Shown here one piece after another: positions 7,614-17,484 of a stretch of DNA of 64,000 nt. The stretch covers positions 1-64,000 of the forward strand of contig JAMOVT010000008.1 of the NCBI GenBank assembly GCA_027061855.1. Reading direction: 5' to 3'. Under the pieces are notes generated by a model that saw nothing but the letters and a program-made list of their open reading frames with translations, had not been told where the DNA came from and did no database searches. This DNA is from Flavobacteriales bacterium (GTDB taxonomy: Bacteria; Bacteroidota; Bacteroidia; Flavobacteriales; Flavobacteriaceae). Each line of letters begins with the position of its first letter. Position 1 is the first letter of the stretch. Both the position numbers and the translations under genes were made by a program.

Positions 7614-9020
7614 ATGTATAAAAAAGAAGTCAGAGGTGAATTAATATTAGGCAATAAAACCTACGGGGATATTACCGCCGATATATTAAGGTCACAAGAA
7701 GAAAAAGCCCCTTTATGGTGGTGGATTGCTTTTGGAATCTCCTTTATTTTGATGGCTATCGGATTGGGATATTATGTTCCGCTAACCATTGCCAAAGGAA
7801 TCGGGATGTGGGGAAATAATAACCAAGTCGTATGGGGCTGGGCCATCATCAACTTTGTTTGGTGGATTGGTATCGGTCATGCAGGAACGGCTTTTTCCAT
7901 TTTCTTATTGGTATTTCGTCAAAAATGGCGTACTTCAATTAACCGTGCAGCTGAAGCGATGACGGTTTTTGCGGTATTGGCTGCCGGATTATTTCCCGGA
8001 ATTCATGTAGGTCGTGCTTGGGATGAGTTCTTTATCTTCCCTTACGGGCCGAACTCTCGTGGATTATGGGTGAATTTTAATTCGCCATTACTCTGGGATG
8101 TTTTTGCCATTTTGACTTACTTAACCACTTCGGCCATTTTTTGGTATATCGGTATGTTGCCTGATTTTGCTACGGTTAGTGAGCGTTCTCAAGGTTTAAA
8201 GAAAAAAATATTCCGTGCATTAAGTTTGGGATGGTTAGGAAAAATGTCCTCTTGGAGAAAGTTTGAAGATACCTTGGTTATACTTGGCGGATTGGCAATG
8301 CCTTTGGTAATTGCAGTACACTCCATCGTATCTACCGACTTTGCCGCAGGTGTACTACCGGGTTGGCACGAAACGATTTTCCCTCCTTTCTTTGTGGTAG
8401 GGGCGATTTTTTCCGGTTTCAGTATGGTTGTTACCTTGATGGTAGTAATTCGCTTGATGTTTAAATTGGAAGACTATGTTACCGACGATCACTTTGATGC
8501 GATTGCACGTATCATTACTTTTGTGAGTTTGATTATGGGTTCGGCTTACTTAATAGAACTTTTTGTTGCATGGTATTCAGGAAACGTATTTGAAAATTAT
8601 GTGTTTAATGAAAATTATTTAAAAGGACATTATGCAGCCCCTTATTGGTGGATGATTATATTTAATGCTTTTTTACCTCAATTATTCTGGTTTAAGAAAG
8701 TGCGAAGAACCCTTTGGATGATTTTTGTCATTACCATTTTTGTAAATATTGGTATGTGGTTGGAACGTTATAATATTGTCGTACCTCCAATGGCAGAAGA
8801 CTTTTTGCCTGCAGGATGGTTTAAATATTCTCCTACCATTGTAGATAAATGGATTTATTTGGGAACGATCGGATTATTTTTGGTAGGTGTATTGTTATTC
8901 ATCAGATTTATTCCGATGATGGCCATGAACGAATTAAAACAACAAGCAAAACGTCAAACCGACTTGAAACCCACAGCCGGTGAATATATTGCATTTAAAA
9001 AACTATTGGAAGATGAATAA
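7614..9020 (+). CDS. actC: Alternative complex III subunit C, NrfD-like quinol-site membrane protein
   Basis: A 468-residue NrfD/PsrC-family integral membrane protein with about ten hydrophobic segments, expected to hold the menaquinol site next to the ActB iron-sulfur clusters. Trp-rich stretches at the N terminus (PLWWWIAFGISF) and histidines within the helices (GIGHAG, HVGRAWDEF, AVHSIVSTDFA) are typical of ActC. It is separated from actB by 25 bases, and its last codons overlap the actD start by 8 bases, suggesting translational coupling. Confidence 0.92.
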   Translation: MYKKEVRGELILGNKTYGDITADILRSQEEKAPLWWWIAFGISFILMAIGLGYYVPLTIAKGIGMWGNNNQVVWGWAIINFVWWIGIGHAGTAFSIFLLVFRQKWRTSINRAAEAMTVFAVLAAGLFPGIHVGRAWDEFFIFPYGPNSRGLWVNFNSPLLWDVFAILTYLTTSAIFWYIGMLPDFATVSERSQGLKKKIFRALSLGWLGKMSSWRKFEDTLVILGGLAMPLVIAVHSIVSTDFAAGVLPGWHETIFPPFFVVGAIFSGFSMVVTLMVVIRLMFKLEDYVTDDHFDAIARIITFVSLIMGSAYLIELFVAWYSGNVFENYVFNENYLKGHYAAPYWWMIIFNAFLPQLFWFKKVRRTLWMIFVITIFVNIGMWLERYNIVVPPMAEDFLPAGWFKYSPTIVDKWIYLGTIGLFLVGVLLFIRFIPMMAMNELKQQAKRQTDLKPTAGEYIAFKKLLEDE

Positions 9021-9516
9021 ATTAATAGCAGTTTACAGCGACGATAATAAATTACTGGAAGCAGCCGATAAATTAATAGAGGTCAATGCACCGGTAGAAG
9101 AAGTAATCACTCCTTTTGTGATTGAAGAGCTCTTACATAAGTTCCATGTAAAATCAAATATCCCTTTTCTAGGTTTTGTATATGGAACCATAGGCCTAAT
9201 AAGTGTATTTGCAGCTTTGTATTATACGTTTGTAATCGATTATCCTTTAAATATCGGAGGAAAACCTAATTTGAGTTTGACTTTTCCCGTTTTATTATTT
9301 ATTGGAACGGTTTTGATTACCGTATTAAGTACCGTAGCTACCTTTTTCTATCAAGACCGCTTATCTCCATTTAAAGAACCCGAATTTTATTATCCCGGTA
9401 TTTATGATGATAAAATGGTGGTTTTGGTGGATGAAACCAAAATGGATAATGATTTAAAAGAAAAAGTAATCGGAATATTTAAAGAGACCGGAGCTGAAAA
9501 AATTGAAGAGGTCTAA
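9013..9516 (+). CDS. actD: Alternative complex III subunit D (DUF3341)
   Basis: A 167-residue DUF3341 protein: a soluble N-terminal part (residues 1-~50), two membrane helices (~55-75 and ~95-118), then a soluble C-terminal segment. In ACIII structures this subunit buttresses ActC and carries no cofactor, consistent with the absence of heme or Fe-S motifs here. I take the ATG at 9013 as start: it overlaps the end of actC, and the protein then begins MNKLIAVYSDDNKLLEAADK, the usual ActD opening. Confidence 0.88.
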   Translation: MNKLIAVYSDDNKLLEAADKLIEVNAPVEEVITPFVIEELLHKFHVKSNIPFLGFVYGTIGLISVFAALYYTFVIDYPLNIGGKPNLSLTFPVLLFIGTVLITVLSTVATFFYQDRLSPFKEPEFYYPGIYDDKMVVLVDETKMDNDLKEKVIGIFKETGAEKIEEV

Positions 9517-9535
9517 TCAACAAAATAACTTAAAT

Positions 9536-10108
9536 ATGAAAAAAATTATATTAATACTTATAGGAGCCGCTTTTTTTAGTTCATGTAATCATGAACAGGA
9601 AAAGACCTATTGGGATTATATGGGAGATTTTGATATGTACTATTCAAAAGCTTATGAATCCTATAGTCCGAATAAATATTTGAAAGACGGTAGTACTTTA
9701 CAATTACCCGTTCAAGGAACCGTGCCAAGAGAATTTATCCCTTATCCTTTTAAAGATAAATTCAAAGACAAAACTTTGGCAGGAAAATTATTGAAGAATC
9801 CTTTTCAACCCACAAAAGAAAATTTGTTGAGAGGAAAAGAGAAATATGATATCTATTGTGCGGTATGTCACGGAACTACCGGTCAAGGTGACGGACCGAT
9901 TGCTACTTTGGAAAAAAACGGAAAGAAACTTTATCCGGTTCCTCCGGCCAATCTTAAGGCTGGTTATATCCAAGCCAAACCCGATGGTGAAATTTTTCAT
10001 GTTATCACTATGGGGTCGGCTGTAATGGGAGCGCATGGTTCTCAAATCAAGTCGGATGACAGATGGAAAATTGTTCTTTATATTAAGAACGGTTTAAAAG
10101 TAAACTAA
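9536..10108 (+). CDS. actE: Alternative complex III subunit E, monoheme cytochrome c lipoprotein
   Basis: A 190-residue lipoprotein: MKKIILILIGAAFFSSCNHE gives a signal peptide with lipobox Cys at about residue 17. One heme site, CAVCH, in the middle, followed by GTTGQGDGP, typical of class I cytochrome c domains, and a Met (ITMGSAVMGAHG) as probable sixth ligand. It is the monoheme partner of pentaheme ActA. I chose the ATG at 9536, because starting upstream would put charged residues in front of the signal peptide. Confidence 0.9.
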   Translation: MKKIILILIGAAFFSSCNHEQEKTYWDYMGDFDMYYSKAYESYSPNKYLKDGSTLQLPVQGTVPREFIPYPFKDKFKDKTLAGKLLKNPFQPTKENLLRGKEKYDIYCAVCHGTTGQGDGPIATLEKNGKKLYPVPPANLKAGYIQAKPDGEIFHVITMGSAVMGAHGSQIKSDDRWKIVLYIKNGLKVN

Positions 10109-10126
10109 TTTAATAAAATTACGACA

Positions 10127-11350
10127 ATGAAAAAAAGATTTGTATTTCCAAAAAAATTAATGATCCTCAGCGCCGTTTTAATCATAATCGGTTTGGTTTC
10201 AGGAGCTATGGCTTTTGCCAACGATACCGGAAGAGCGTGGACAAATATATTATTCAGTAACTACCTATTCGTACTATTGGCTTTAGGAGCTGCCTTTTGG
10301 TTGAGCCTTCAATATATAGCCGAAGCAGGTTGGTCTGCCGCCTTCAAAAGAGTACCCGAAATGATGTCTTGTTATTTGGGACCTGCATTTATAGCTATGC
10401 TTGCCTTGGTATTTTTCGGAATTAAATATGTTTACCCATGGGCTGCACCAGAAAGACATATTGAAGATTTTAATAAATATGAAGAATATAAGCATTTGTT
10501 GGAATGGAAAGAACCCTATTTAAATACTTTATTCTTCTCTACACGTACTATTATTTATTTTATCGTATGGATAGTTACTACCGGCATTTTACGTTATCTT
10601 TCCAAAAAAGAAGATGAGGATAAAAAAGGCGCTTTAAAGTGGTTTAATAAAAGTCGTTTCTTCTCGAAAGTTTATATTTTTGCATTGGCTGGAACCCTTA
10701 TTTTTGCTGCTTTTGATTATTTAATGTCTATCGAACCTTTTTGGTATAGTACCTTATTTAGTGTAAAAGAACTTATTTCAGGATTCTTTCATGCTTCTGC
10801 TTTAATTGTGATTTTTATATATTTCCTTCATAAAGCAGGCTATTATCCCTTTATGAATGAATCCCATTGGCATGATTTTTCAAAATATCTTTTTATGGGT
10901 TCTATTCTTTTTGCTTATGCATGGTATTTTCAATATATGTTGATTTGGTATGGAAATATTCCCGAAGAAGCAGAATACTATTATTTAAGAAGATTTCATT
11001 TTTCTGAACCTTTATTTGTATTGAATATTGTTATCAATTTCTTTATTCCGTTTTTGATATTACTTCCGAATAAATTAGCCAAAAATCCCAAGGTATTGGT
11101 AAGTGTTGCCTTTTTGATTTTGGCCGGATACGTATTGGATGTTTATTTATCTGTTTTCCCTCCGTTGGTACATACTTTCAAAGGAGTTGAGCATACACAT
11201 CCTGTTTTTGGCATCTATGAAATCGGAATGTTCCTCGGATTTTTAGGCTTATTCCTTTTTGTAGTATTAAGAATGCTTTCAAAAAGAGATATACTTCCCA
11301 AAAATCATCCTTATTTGGAAGAAAGTGTGATGCATCACAACGTGCATTAA
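10127..11350 (+). CDS. actF: Alternative complex III subunit F, membrane protein
   Basis: A 407-residue membrane protein with about ten hydrophobic segments, the second large membrane subunit of alternative complex III (distantly NrfD-like). No cofactor-binding cysteines. It is the last gene of the operon: a terminator follows 21 bases after the stop. In many Bacteroidota the cytochrome oxidase subunits follow directly; here they do not. Confidence 0.9.
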   Translation: MKKRFVFPKKLMILSAVLIIIGLVSGAMAFANDTGRAWTNILFSNYLFVLLALGAAFWLSLQYIAEAGWSAAFKRVPEMMSCYLGPAFIAMLALVFFGIKYVYPWAAPERHIEDFNKYEEYKHLLEWKEPYLNTLFFSTRTIIYFIVWIVTTGILRYLSKKEDEDKKGALKWFNKSRFFSKVYIFALAGTLIFAAFDYLMSIEPFWYSTLFSVKELISGFFHASALIVIFIYFLHKAGYYPFMNESHWHDFSKYLFMGSILFAYAWYFQYMLIWYGNIPEEAEYYYLRRFHFSEPLFVLNIVINFFIPFLILLPNKLAKNPKVLVSVAFLILAGYVLDVYLSVFPPLVHTFKGVEHTHPVFGIYEIGMFLGFLGLFLFVVLRMLSKRDILPKNHPYLEESVMHHNVH

Positions 11351-11371
11351 TACAATAAATATAAAATGAAG

Positions 11372-11399
11372 AAAAGCCTGTTTTTAGCAGGCTTTTTTT
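11372..11399 (+). terminator. Rho-independent terminator of the act operon
   Basis: Stem aaaagcctg / caggctttt with a 7-base loop and a run of Ts (ttttttta). It ends the act operon cleanly. Confidence 0.9.
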
Positions 11400-11441
11400 A
11401 TACTCTATAATTTTATGGTACAATTTTAGTTATATATATTG

Positions 11442-11449
11442 TATCTTTG
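11442..11449 (+). promoter_or_regulatory. -7 element for the SPOR gene
   Basis: TATCTTTG ends 10 bases before the ATG at 11460, so the transcript would be nearly leaderless. The -33 region is not clear. Confidence 0.5.
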
Positions 11450-11459
11450 CTTTTAAACA

Positions 11460-11849
11460 ATGAACGGAATGAACAGATTATTTTTGACTCTCATTATTTT
11501 TACTTTTTTTTCCATTACTGCAATAGCCCAAACAGATCCTTCCAAACGTTTTGTGGTTACCCATCAAGTGGATCAGTTACTGAATGAAAGAGGGCTTTGT
11601 AAGAATACAAAAAAGACAAAAAAATATTATCATATTCAACTCTATAACGGACAAAATTTAAAACGTGCTAAAGCTGTAAAAAAAGATTTTCAACAGAAAT
11701 TCCAATCGGTTCCCGTACTTATAGAATGGGAAAGTCCGGAGTTTAAAGTTTGGGTAGGAATTTATGAAAATAAATTATCCGCCGATCAAGCTTTGGTGAA
11801 AATACGTCAAGAATACCCCAATGCTTTTATAGTTAATCCAAAGAAATAA
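11460..11849 (+). CDS. Secreted SPOR-domain protein
   Basis: A 129-residue exported protein: signal peptide ending around SITAIAQ (~residue 24), then a single SPOR-like domain (YYHIQLYNGQNLKRAKAVKK ... VWVGIYENKLSADQALVKIR). SPOR domains bind denuded glycan strands of septal peptidoglycan, so a role at division or in wall remodelling is likely. It stands alone with its own promoter and ends 5 bases before the convergent rodA gene, which is also a wall gene. An in-frame ATG three codons downstream (11469) is an alternative start. Confidence 0.8.
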   Translation: MNGMNRLFLTLIIFTFFSITAIAQTDPSKRFVVTHQVDQLLNERGLCKNTKKTKKYYHIQLYNGQNLKRAKAVKKDFQQKFQSVPVLIEWESPEFKVWVGIYENKLSADQALVKIRQEYPNAFIVNPKK

Positions 11850-11854
11850 TTTTT

Positions 11855-13120
11855 TTACCAAGTTTCTTTTCTGTGAGCATCCAGTTTGAGAAAGATAAAC
11901 AACATTAATGTAAAAGCCCATAAGGAGGAACCTCCATAACTGATAAAAGGTAATGGGATTCCAATAGTAGGAAACAATCCTAAAACCATCAATAAATTCA
12001 GGGTGAAATGAATCAAAATTATACTGATTACTCCATAGCCTACAACCCGGGCAAATTTATCTTTTTGTCTTTCTGCGAGATAAAGTAAACGAATCAATAG
12101 CATAACAAAAAGTATCACTACGGTTATACTGCCCAGAAAGCCCCATCTTTCTCCAATTACCGTAAAAATCCAATCGGTAGGTTGTGCCGGAATATAATAA
12201 CCTTTTGTTTGTGTACTCATATCCAAACCTTTGCCGGTAAATCCTCCCGAGCCGATAGCAATTAGTCCTTGTTTTAAATTATAGCCTGTTCCTCGATCGT
12301 CTTTTTTCTTCCCGAGTACAATTTCTATTCGATTTTTTTGATGAGGTTTTAAAACATGGTGAAACACAATATCAGTTAGAAAAATCATTCCGGAAAATAA
12401 CAGTAAAAGCAGGAATGATTTAACGAAAATTTTCTTTTTAAAAATAAAATAGGAAGATATATTTATCAAAAAATATATACCTATAAGTATAACAATCATA
12501 ATCTCTTTCCCCCAATAGATAGTAAGGATAAATAATAGAGCTAGTGTAAAGAGTAATAGAAAGTATTTAAGGTCCACACCTTCTCTGTATAAAACAAGAA
12601 ACAGAGCCAGAAATACAATGGCTGAACCTAAATCCGGTTGAAGCAATATCAAAATGACGGGAGCCATAATCAGTAAGCTAGCTTTAAGGAAGTCTCTTAT
12701 ATTTGTAATATCGAAATCAATATCAGTGACTAACTTTGCCAACCCTAGCACGGCCGCCATTTTCATAAACTCTGCAGGCTGCAAACCAAAACTTCCAAAA
12801 CGAAACCACGAACGGTTTCCATTGATTTTTGCTCCGAAAATCAATACTAATACCAGACTAAATAAAACGATAAGATAAATAAGAGAAGCATAGTTTTTAA
12901 AATTACGAACGGGAATAAAACCTATAAGGGCAATCAAAAACAAACTGAAAATGGCCCAGATTATTTGCTTGAAATAAAAGTTGTTATATACAACCTCTTT
13001 CAGGTTGGTATACTCTGTCGAATAAATACTTGTAACACCAATACTAATCAGTATCAAAAATAGAATTATACTGACCCAATCATAATCAAAAATACTTACT
13101 CTTCTATTGCTGTGGATCAT
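11855..13120 (-). CDS. rodA: Rod-shape SEDS glycosyltransferase RodA
   Basis: Polymerises lipid II glycan for side-wall growth as partner of PBP2. 421 residues, about ten membrane helices, with SEDS-family stretches: QPDLGSAIVFLALF, GSGGFTGKGLDMSTQTKGYYIPAQPTDWIF and PFISYGGSSLWAF. It is slightly longer than many RodA proteins because of a helix-rich insertion around residues 205-250. Its start overlaps the end of mrdA by 17 bases; it is last in mreBCD-mrdA-rodA. Confidence 0.92.
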   Translation of the reverse strand: MIHSNRRVSIFDYDWVSIILFLILISIGVTSIYSTEYTNLKEVVYNNFYFKQIIWAIFSLFLIALIGFIPVRNFKNYASLIYLIVLFSLVLVLIFGAKINGNRSWFRFGSFGLQPAEFMKMAAVLGLAKLVTDIDFDITNIRDFLKASLLIMAPVILILLQPDLGSAIVFLALFLVLYREGVDLKYFLLLFTLALLFILTIYWGKEIMIVILIGIYFLINISSYFIFKKKIFVKSFLLLLLFSGMIFLTDIVFHHVLKPHQKNRIEIVLGKKKDDRGTGYNLKQGLIAIGSGGFTGKGLDMSTQTKGYYIPAQPTDWIFTVIGERWGFLGSITVVILFVMLLIRLLYLAERQKDKFARVVGYGVISIILIHFTLNLLMVLGLFPTIGIPLPFISYGGSSLWAFTLMLFIFLKLDAHRKETW

Positions 13121-14969
13121 TGTATTTCATTTTATAAATATCTTCCAGACTAATATTTCGAATATTATTCCATAAATCCGTACGAGTTATTTTTCCACGT
13201 AAATATTTTTCAATCATTAAAGTAGCAATGGGAGCGGCAATGGTAGCTCCATAACCTCCGTTTTCAATGAAAACAGCTATAGCTATTTTCGGGTTTTCTT
13301 TAGGGCCGAAGGCTACAAAAATCGAATGGTCGGGAAGACTGATAATTTTACCCTCTACACGTATTTTATTTTCACTTGTACCTGTTTTTCCGCATAGCTC
13401 AATATCTTTTAATCGGCTGTAACGTGCAGTTCCCCGTTTATATACGTTTGCCATATTATTTATTACCGGATCAAAATATATAGAATCGATACTGGTATGT
13501 CTCCGTGTTTTCAGTCTTTTTTCAATAGGATATTTTCCATGGTCAATTTCTTTTATAATATGAGGAGTGAAATAACTTCCTTTATTGGCAATTATGTTCA
13601 TTACATTAGCCAGTTGAATAGGGGTTGTAGATACTTCTCCTTGCCCGATTCCGTTTGATAAAGTAAATGTACTATACCATTTATTTTTTCCGTAATAACG
13701 GTCATAAAATTTACTGTCGGGAATAAATCCTTTCGAACCCACAGGTAAATCAGTATTAAGATAGCTACCAAGTCCGAAGCTTTTTACATGTTTTGACCAA
13801 TGGTCCAAACCTTCTGCTGCCGAGGAATATTTTTCAATAATCTTAATATATGATTTTGAAAAAAATGTATTGCAAGAATTGGTAATAGCCCAAGGCAAAT
13901 GAACTTTTCTGCCATTGGCACCACAGTGACAAAACATATGCGCTTTTTTACCATAATAAAAGCCGTGATTACAAACATAGGAAGTCTGCGGAGTAATCAC
14001 TCCTTCTTGCATTCCGACCAATGCATTGATCAGTTTAAAAGGGGATCCCGGAGGATAAGCTCCTTGTAATCCTCTATCGAGCAAAGGATTATTCACTTTG
14101 TCTCGAAACAGCCGGTTAAAGTTTTTGGAACTATTTCGCCCGCTTAAATATTCCGGAGGGTAGGTTGGTGCTGTAATCAAAGCAAGTATTTCTCCTGTTT
14201 GGGGCTCCAAGGCGACAATGGCGCCTCTTTTTCCGCTCATCAAGCTGTCTCCGAATACTTGTAAAGCAATATCGATACTAATTTTTAAGTCTTTTCCTGC
14301 TTCGGGAGCAACATCCATTTTTCCGGATTTATAGCTTTCTATTTTACGGTTAAATTTATCCGTTAAAAAATATCTGATTCCTTTCTTTCCCCGTAATTGA
14401 AATTCATAAGATTTCTCTACACCGGCTTTCCCGATTAAATCCCCAGGAATATAAAAACTGTCTTTTTTTAGCTCTTTCATATTTACCTCACGTATAAACC
14501 CCAATACATTGGCAGCAGATTTGGTATGATATTTACGAATAGCTCTTTTTTGAATGAAAAAACCGGGAAATTCATTGATTTTTTCTGCAAATAAGGCTAT
14601 TTCATCCTTATATAAGCGAGGCACAATCAAGGAGGCTTTATTCCATGAATACTTTTTTGCTTTTGATAGATTGGTTTTAAGGTCTTCTAATGTGATTCCC
14701 GTATATTTTATAAATTGTGCCGTATCAAAACTTTTTATTTGATTGGGCACTCCCATGATATCGTAAACTTGTAAATTACTGACCAATAATTTACCGTTTC
14801 GATCATAAATATATCCTCTTTCCGGAATAATGTATTCTTTTTTTATCGCATTTTTATAGGAAAGTTTTTTGTATTCATTATCGATTATTTGAATATAAAA
14901 CAAACGTATCCCGATAATCATACCTATCAGAATTATAAAAAAACCTATAACAAAAGATTTTTGTTTCAT
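13104..14969 (-). CDS. mrdA: Penicillin-binding protein 2 (transpeptidase of the elongasome)
   Basis: A 621-residue class B PBP. N-terminal membrane anchor (~8-27), dimerisation/pedestal domain (~40-200), then a transpeptidase domain with the three motifs: SxxK as SPFK (~310), SxN as SCN (~363) and KTG in ELCGKTGTSE (~527). It cross-links side-wall peptidoglycan together with RodA. It overlaps mreD by 4 bases, so the whole cluster is likely translated as one message. Confidence 0.93.
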   Translation of the reverse strand: MKQKSFVIGFFIILIGMIIGIRLFYIQIIDNEYKKLSYKNAIKKEYIIPERGYIYDRNGKLLVSNLQVYDIMGVPNQIKSFDTAQFIKYTGITLEDLKTNLSKAKKYSWNKASLIVPRLYKDEIALFAEKINEFPGFFIQKRAIRKYHTKSAANVLGFIREVNMKELKKDSFYIPGDLIGKAGVEKSYEFQLRGKKGIRYFLTDKFNRKIESYKSGKMDVAPEAGKDLKISIDIALQVFGDSLMSGKRGAIVALEPQTGEILALITAPTYPPEYLSGRNSSKNFNRLFRDKVNNPLLDRGLQGAYPPGSPFKLINALVGMQEGVITPQTSYVCNHGFYYGKKAHMFCHCGANGRKVHLPWAITNSCNTFFSKSYIKIIEKYSSAAEGLDHWSKHVKSFGLGSYLNTDLPVGSKGFIPDSKFYDRYYGKNKWYSTFTLSNGIGQGEVSTTPIQLANVMNIIANKGSYFTPHIIKEIDHGKYPIEKRLKTRRHTSIDSIYFDPVINNMANVYKRGTARYSRLKDIELCGKTGTSENKIRVEGKIISLPDHSIFVAFGPKENPKIAIAVFIENGGYGATIAAPIATLMIEKYLRGKITRTDLWNNIRNISLEDIYKMKYNDPQQ

Positions 14970-15472
14970 CCGTTGATTTTATTAATGAATAAATAATCAA
15001 TAAAGATAATAATTATAAGGCTTAATAATGTATTTATTATAAACAAAGGTACTTTATAGAAGACATAGGAAAAGCTGAAAGATTCCAATAAATTCAAGAA
15101 AAGAATAGTAAAGAAAATAGCCAATCCATAATAAATAATTTTGTTATTAAAGGAAAACAATAACGGATTAATTTGTTCTTCATTCCTTCTATTTTGATGT
15201 AAAAAAGGAATTGTAAACAAACGCCGTATATAGATAATAAATACAGTAACAGCTGCGAAGATTCCTCCGGTATGCAAAAATATGTCTAGAAAAATTCCTG
15301 TTATAAATGCCAGTATCAATTGTAAATTATTTTGAGAAAAAGAGAGAATCAAAAAAGGATAAATATATATGATAGGGACAAATCTTCCGTATAGTTTCAG
15401 GTGATTATACCAGAGAAGTTGGATAAACACAAGAAGAAAAAGCAGCAGAAAGAACCGGAAATTAATTTTCAT
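14966..15472 (-). CDS. mreD: Rod shape-determining protein MreD
   Basis: A small (168-residue) protein with five or six hydrophobic segments, poorly conserved in sequence but placed between mreC and mrdA as MreD always is. It links the cytoplasmic MreB filament with periplasmic MreC. It overlaps mreC by 11 bases and mrdA by 4. The call rests on position and topology. Confidence 0.85.
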   Translation of the reverse strand: MKINFRFFLLLFLLVFIQLLWYNHLKLYGRFVPIIYIYPFLILSFSQNNLQLILAFITGIFLDIFLHTGGIFAAVTVFIIYIRRLFTIPFLHQNRRNEEQINPLLFSFNNKIIYYGLAIFFTILFLNLLESFSFSYVFYKVPLFIINTLLSLIIIIFIDYLFINKING

Positions 15473-16271
15473 TGATAGAATCTTTTAATTGTAAATATTC
15501 TTTTTGATATTTATTATTAAGTATATATGCGATGTTTAAATCTGTTAAATCTTCAACTGGTCTTATTTTTAAAGAGTAGTTTTTACTTCCTTTTAATTTT
15601 TTTATATCCGTAATAATTCCTATGGGAATTCCTTTTGGGAAAATATTTGAGTTTCCACTGGTTACCAATGTATCACTAATATTAATCTTTGCATCTAGTG
15701 GGATGTCTTCAACAGTTAAAATCTTCGGGCTACGCCCTTCCCATTTCAAAAAGCCGAAATGATTGGAATTTTTTGGTTTTACACTGATAGAGGTTTTATT
15801 ATTCAAAATAGATAAAACGGCCGCATAATGAGGTGATACTTTCACAACGGTTCCAATGATCCCTTTTGTACCTGTAATTCCCATTCCCGGTTGAATACTG
15901 TCTTTACTACCTTTATTTATAATGATATGATTATTGGAAAATTGAAATTGGTTGGTAATGATTACGGCAGGTATGACAGAAAAATTTTTCCATGTAAGAA
16001 AATCTATACTGTCGTTTATTTTATTTATTTTTTTATTTTTTATCCGGCTGTTTTCTTCCTGTAACTTCCGGTTTACCTGATTTAATTCAAAATAACGCGT
16101 GATATTATGAACTCGATTATTATAGCGCCCGGAAACTTCGGTGACAAAATGGTTATGCTTATAATTCAGATATAAATTACTTCTAAGTATTAATGTAAAA
16201 GCAAAGAATTCTAGAAAAAGAAAAAGCAAAAGACTTTTTCTTTCCATCATGAATTTCAATAATCGAGTCAT
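15462..16271 (-). CDS. mreC: Rod shape-determining protein MreC
   Basis: A 269-residue bitopic protein: one N-terminal membrane helix (~12-32), a coiled-coil segment (~55-85), then the MreC beta-barrel core (IINKGSKDSIQPGMGITG ... GIIGTVVKVSPHYAAVLSIL). It organises PBP2/RodA on the periplasmic side. It follows mreB with a 23-base gap. Confidence 0.9.
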   Translation of the reverse strand: MTRLLKFMMERKSLLLFLFLEFFAFTLILRSNLYLNYKHNHFVTEVSGRYNNRVHNITRYFELNQVNRKLQEENSRIKNKKINKINDSIDFLTWKNFSVIPAVIITNQFQFSNNHIIINKGSKDSIQPGMGITGTKGIIGTVVKVSPHYAAVLSILNNKTSISVKPKNSNHFGFLKWEGRSPKILTVEDIPLDAKINISDTLVTSGNSNIFPKGIPIGIITDIKKLKGSKNYSLKIRPVEDLTDLNIAYILNNKYQKEYLQLKDSINEN

Positions 16272-16294
16272 CCGGAAATCATATTAGTAATGGC

Positions 16295-17323
16295 TTATTT
16301 TATAAGAACCGATTTATATTTATCGAAATTTTTCAAGACAATTCCCGTTCCTCTTACTACGGCTCGTAAGGGATCTTCTGAAATATATACCGGCAATCCC
16401 GTTTTTTGAGAGATACGTTTATCAAAGCCTCTCAATAGAGAACCTCCTCCTGCAAGATAAATTCCCGAATTATAAATGTCTGCTGATAATTCGGGCGGTG
16501 TTTTGGCCAGAGTTTCCATTATTGCATCTTCAACGCGTAAAAGTGATTTATCAAGCGCTTTGGCCACTTCTTTATATGAGACAATGATCTGCTTGGGTTT
16601 GCCTGTTAACAAATCTCGTCCTTGTACAGCAATATCTTCCGGGGGATTCTCCAATTCATCAATCGCTGATCCTACTTCAATTTTGATTTTCTCAGCCGTT
16701 CTTTCACCTACATGCAAATTGTGTTGTGTACGCATATAGTAAATAATATCGCTGGTAAAGACATCCCCGGCAATTTTAACCGATTTTTCCACGGTTATAC
16801 CTCCAATGGAAATAACGGCAATCTCTGTGGTTCCTCCTCCAATATCAATAATCATATTTCCTTTGGGTTTGGTAATATCTACACCCAGACCAATGGCCGC
16901 AGCCATAGGCTCATGAATAAGATATACTTCCGTGGCATTTACTTTTTCTGCGGAATCACGTACCGCTCTTTTTTCTACTTCCGTAATCCCCGAAGGAATA
17001 CAAATTATCATTTTTAATTTTGGAGGAATCCATTTCTTTTTGATAGCAGGGATTTGACGGATAAATTCCATAATCATTTTTTCCGAAGCTTCAAAATCGG
17101 CAATAACTCCATCCTTTAAAGGACGGATGATTTTAATATTTTCATGTGTCTTTCCTTGCATTAAAGAAGCTTCTTTCCCCACAGCTATTAGTTCCCCGTT
17201 CAATATATTTTTTGCTACAATTGAAGGACTGTCCACAACGACTTTATCACGGTGGATAATTAATGTATTGGCGGTTCCTAAATCGATGGCTATTTCTTCA
17301 GTATAGAAGTTAAAAAATCCCAT
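16295..17323 (-). CDS. mreB: Actin-like cell-shape protein MreB
   Basis: A 342-residue actin homologue that forms membrane-bound filaments directing side-wall synthesis. Nucleotide-binding motifs are intact: phosphate-1 DLGTANTLI (residues ~9-17), phosphate-2 IDIGGGTTEIAVIS (~158-171) and the adenosine motif AGGGSLLRG (~290). First gene of the shape operon, with a -7 box at 17372-17379. Confidence 0.96.
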   Translation of the reverse strand: MGFFNFYTEEIAIDLGTANTLIIHRDKVVVDSPSIVAKNILNGELIAVGKEASLMQGKTHENIKIIRPLKDGVIADFEASEKMIMEFIRQIPAIKKKWIPPKLKMIICIPSGITEVEKRAVRDSAEKVNATEVYLIHEPMAAAIGLGVDITKPKGNMIIDIGGGTTEIAVISIGGITVEKSVKIAGDVFTSDIIYYMRTQHNLHVGERTAEKIKIEVGSAIDELENPPEDIAVQGRDLLTGKPKQIIVSYKEVAKALDKSLLRVEDAIMETLAKTPPELSADIYNSGIYLAGGGSLLRGFDKRISQKTGLPVYISEDPLRAVVRGTGIVLKNFDKYKSVLIK

Positions 17324-17371
17324 TTTGTTTCCTGTTTATATTTATCTATCTCCCTGTTTTTATTGAATTTA

Positions 17372-17379
17372 CAAAGTTA
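17372..17379 (-). promoter_or_regulatory. -7 element for the mreB operon
   Basis: TAACTTTG on the minus strand (TAnnTTTG), about 49 bases before the mreB start codon, in the 161-base divergent gap shared with the permease gene. Confidence 0.45.
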
Positions 17380-17484
17380 TAAATTTTTAAAGTTATATGT
17401 GTAATATTTTCCGGTTTTTTTCGTCTATCTTGCATAGTGTGTTTTCAACGAAAATAGCTTTAACGAATTAGCCTATAAAAAAGT

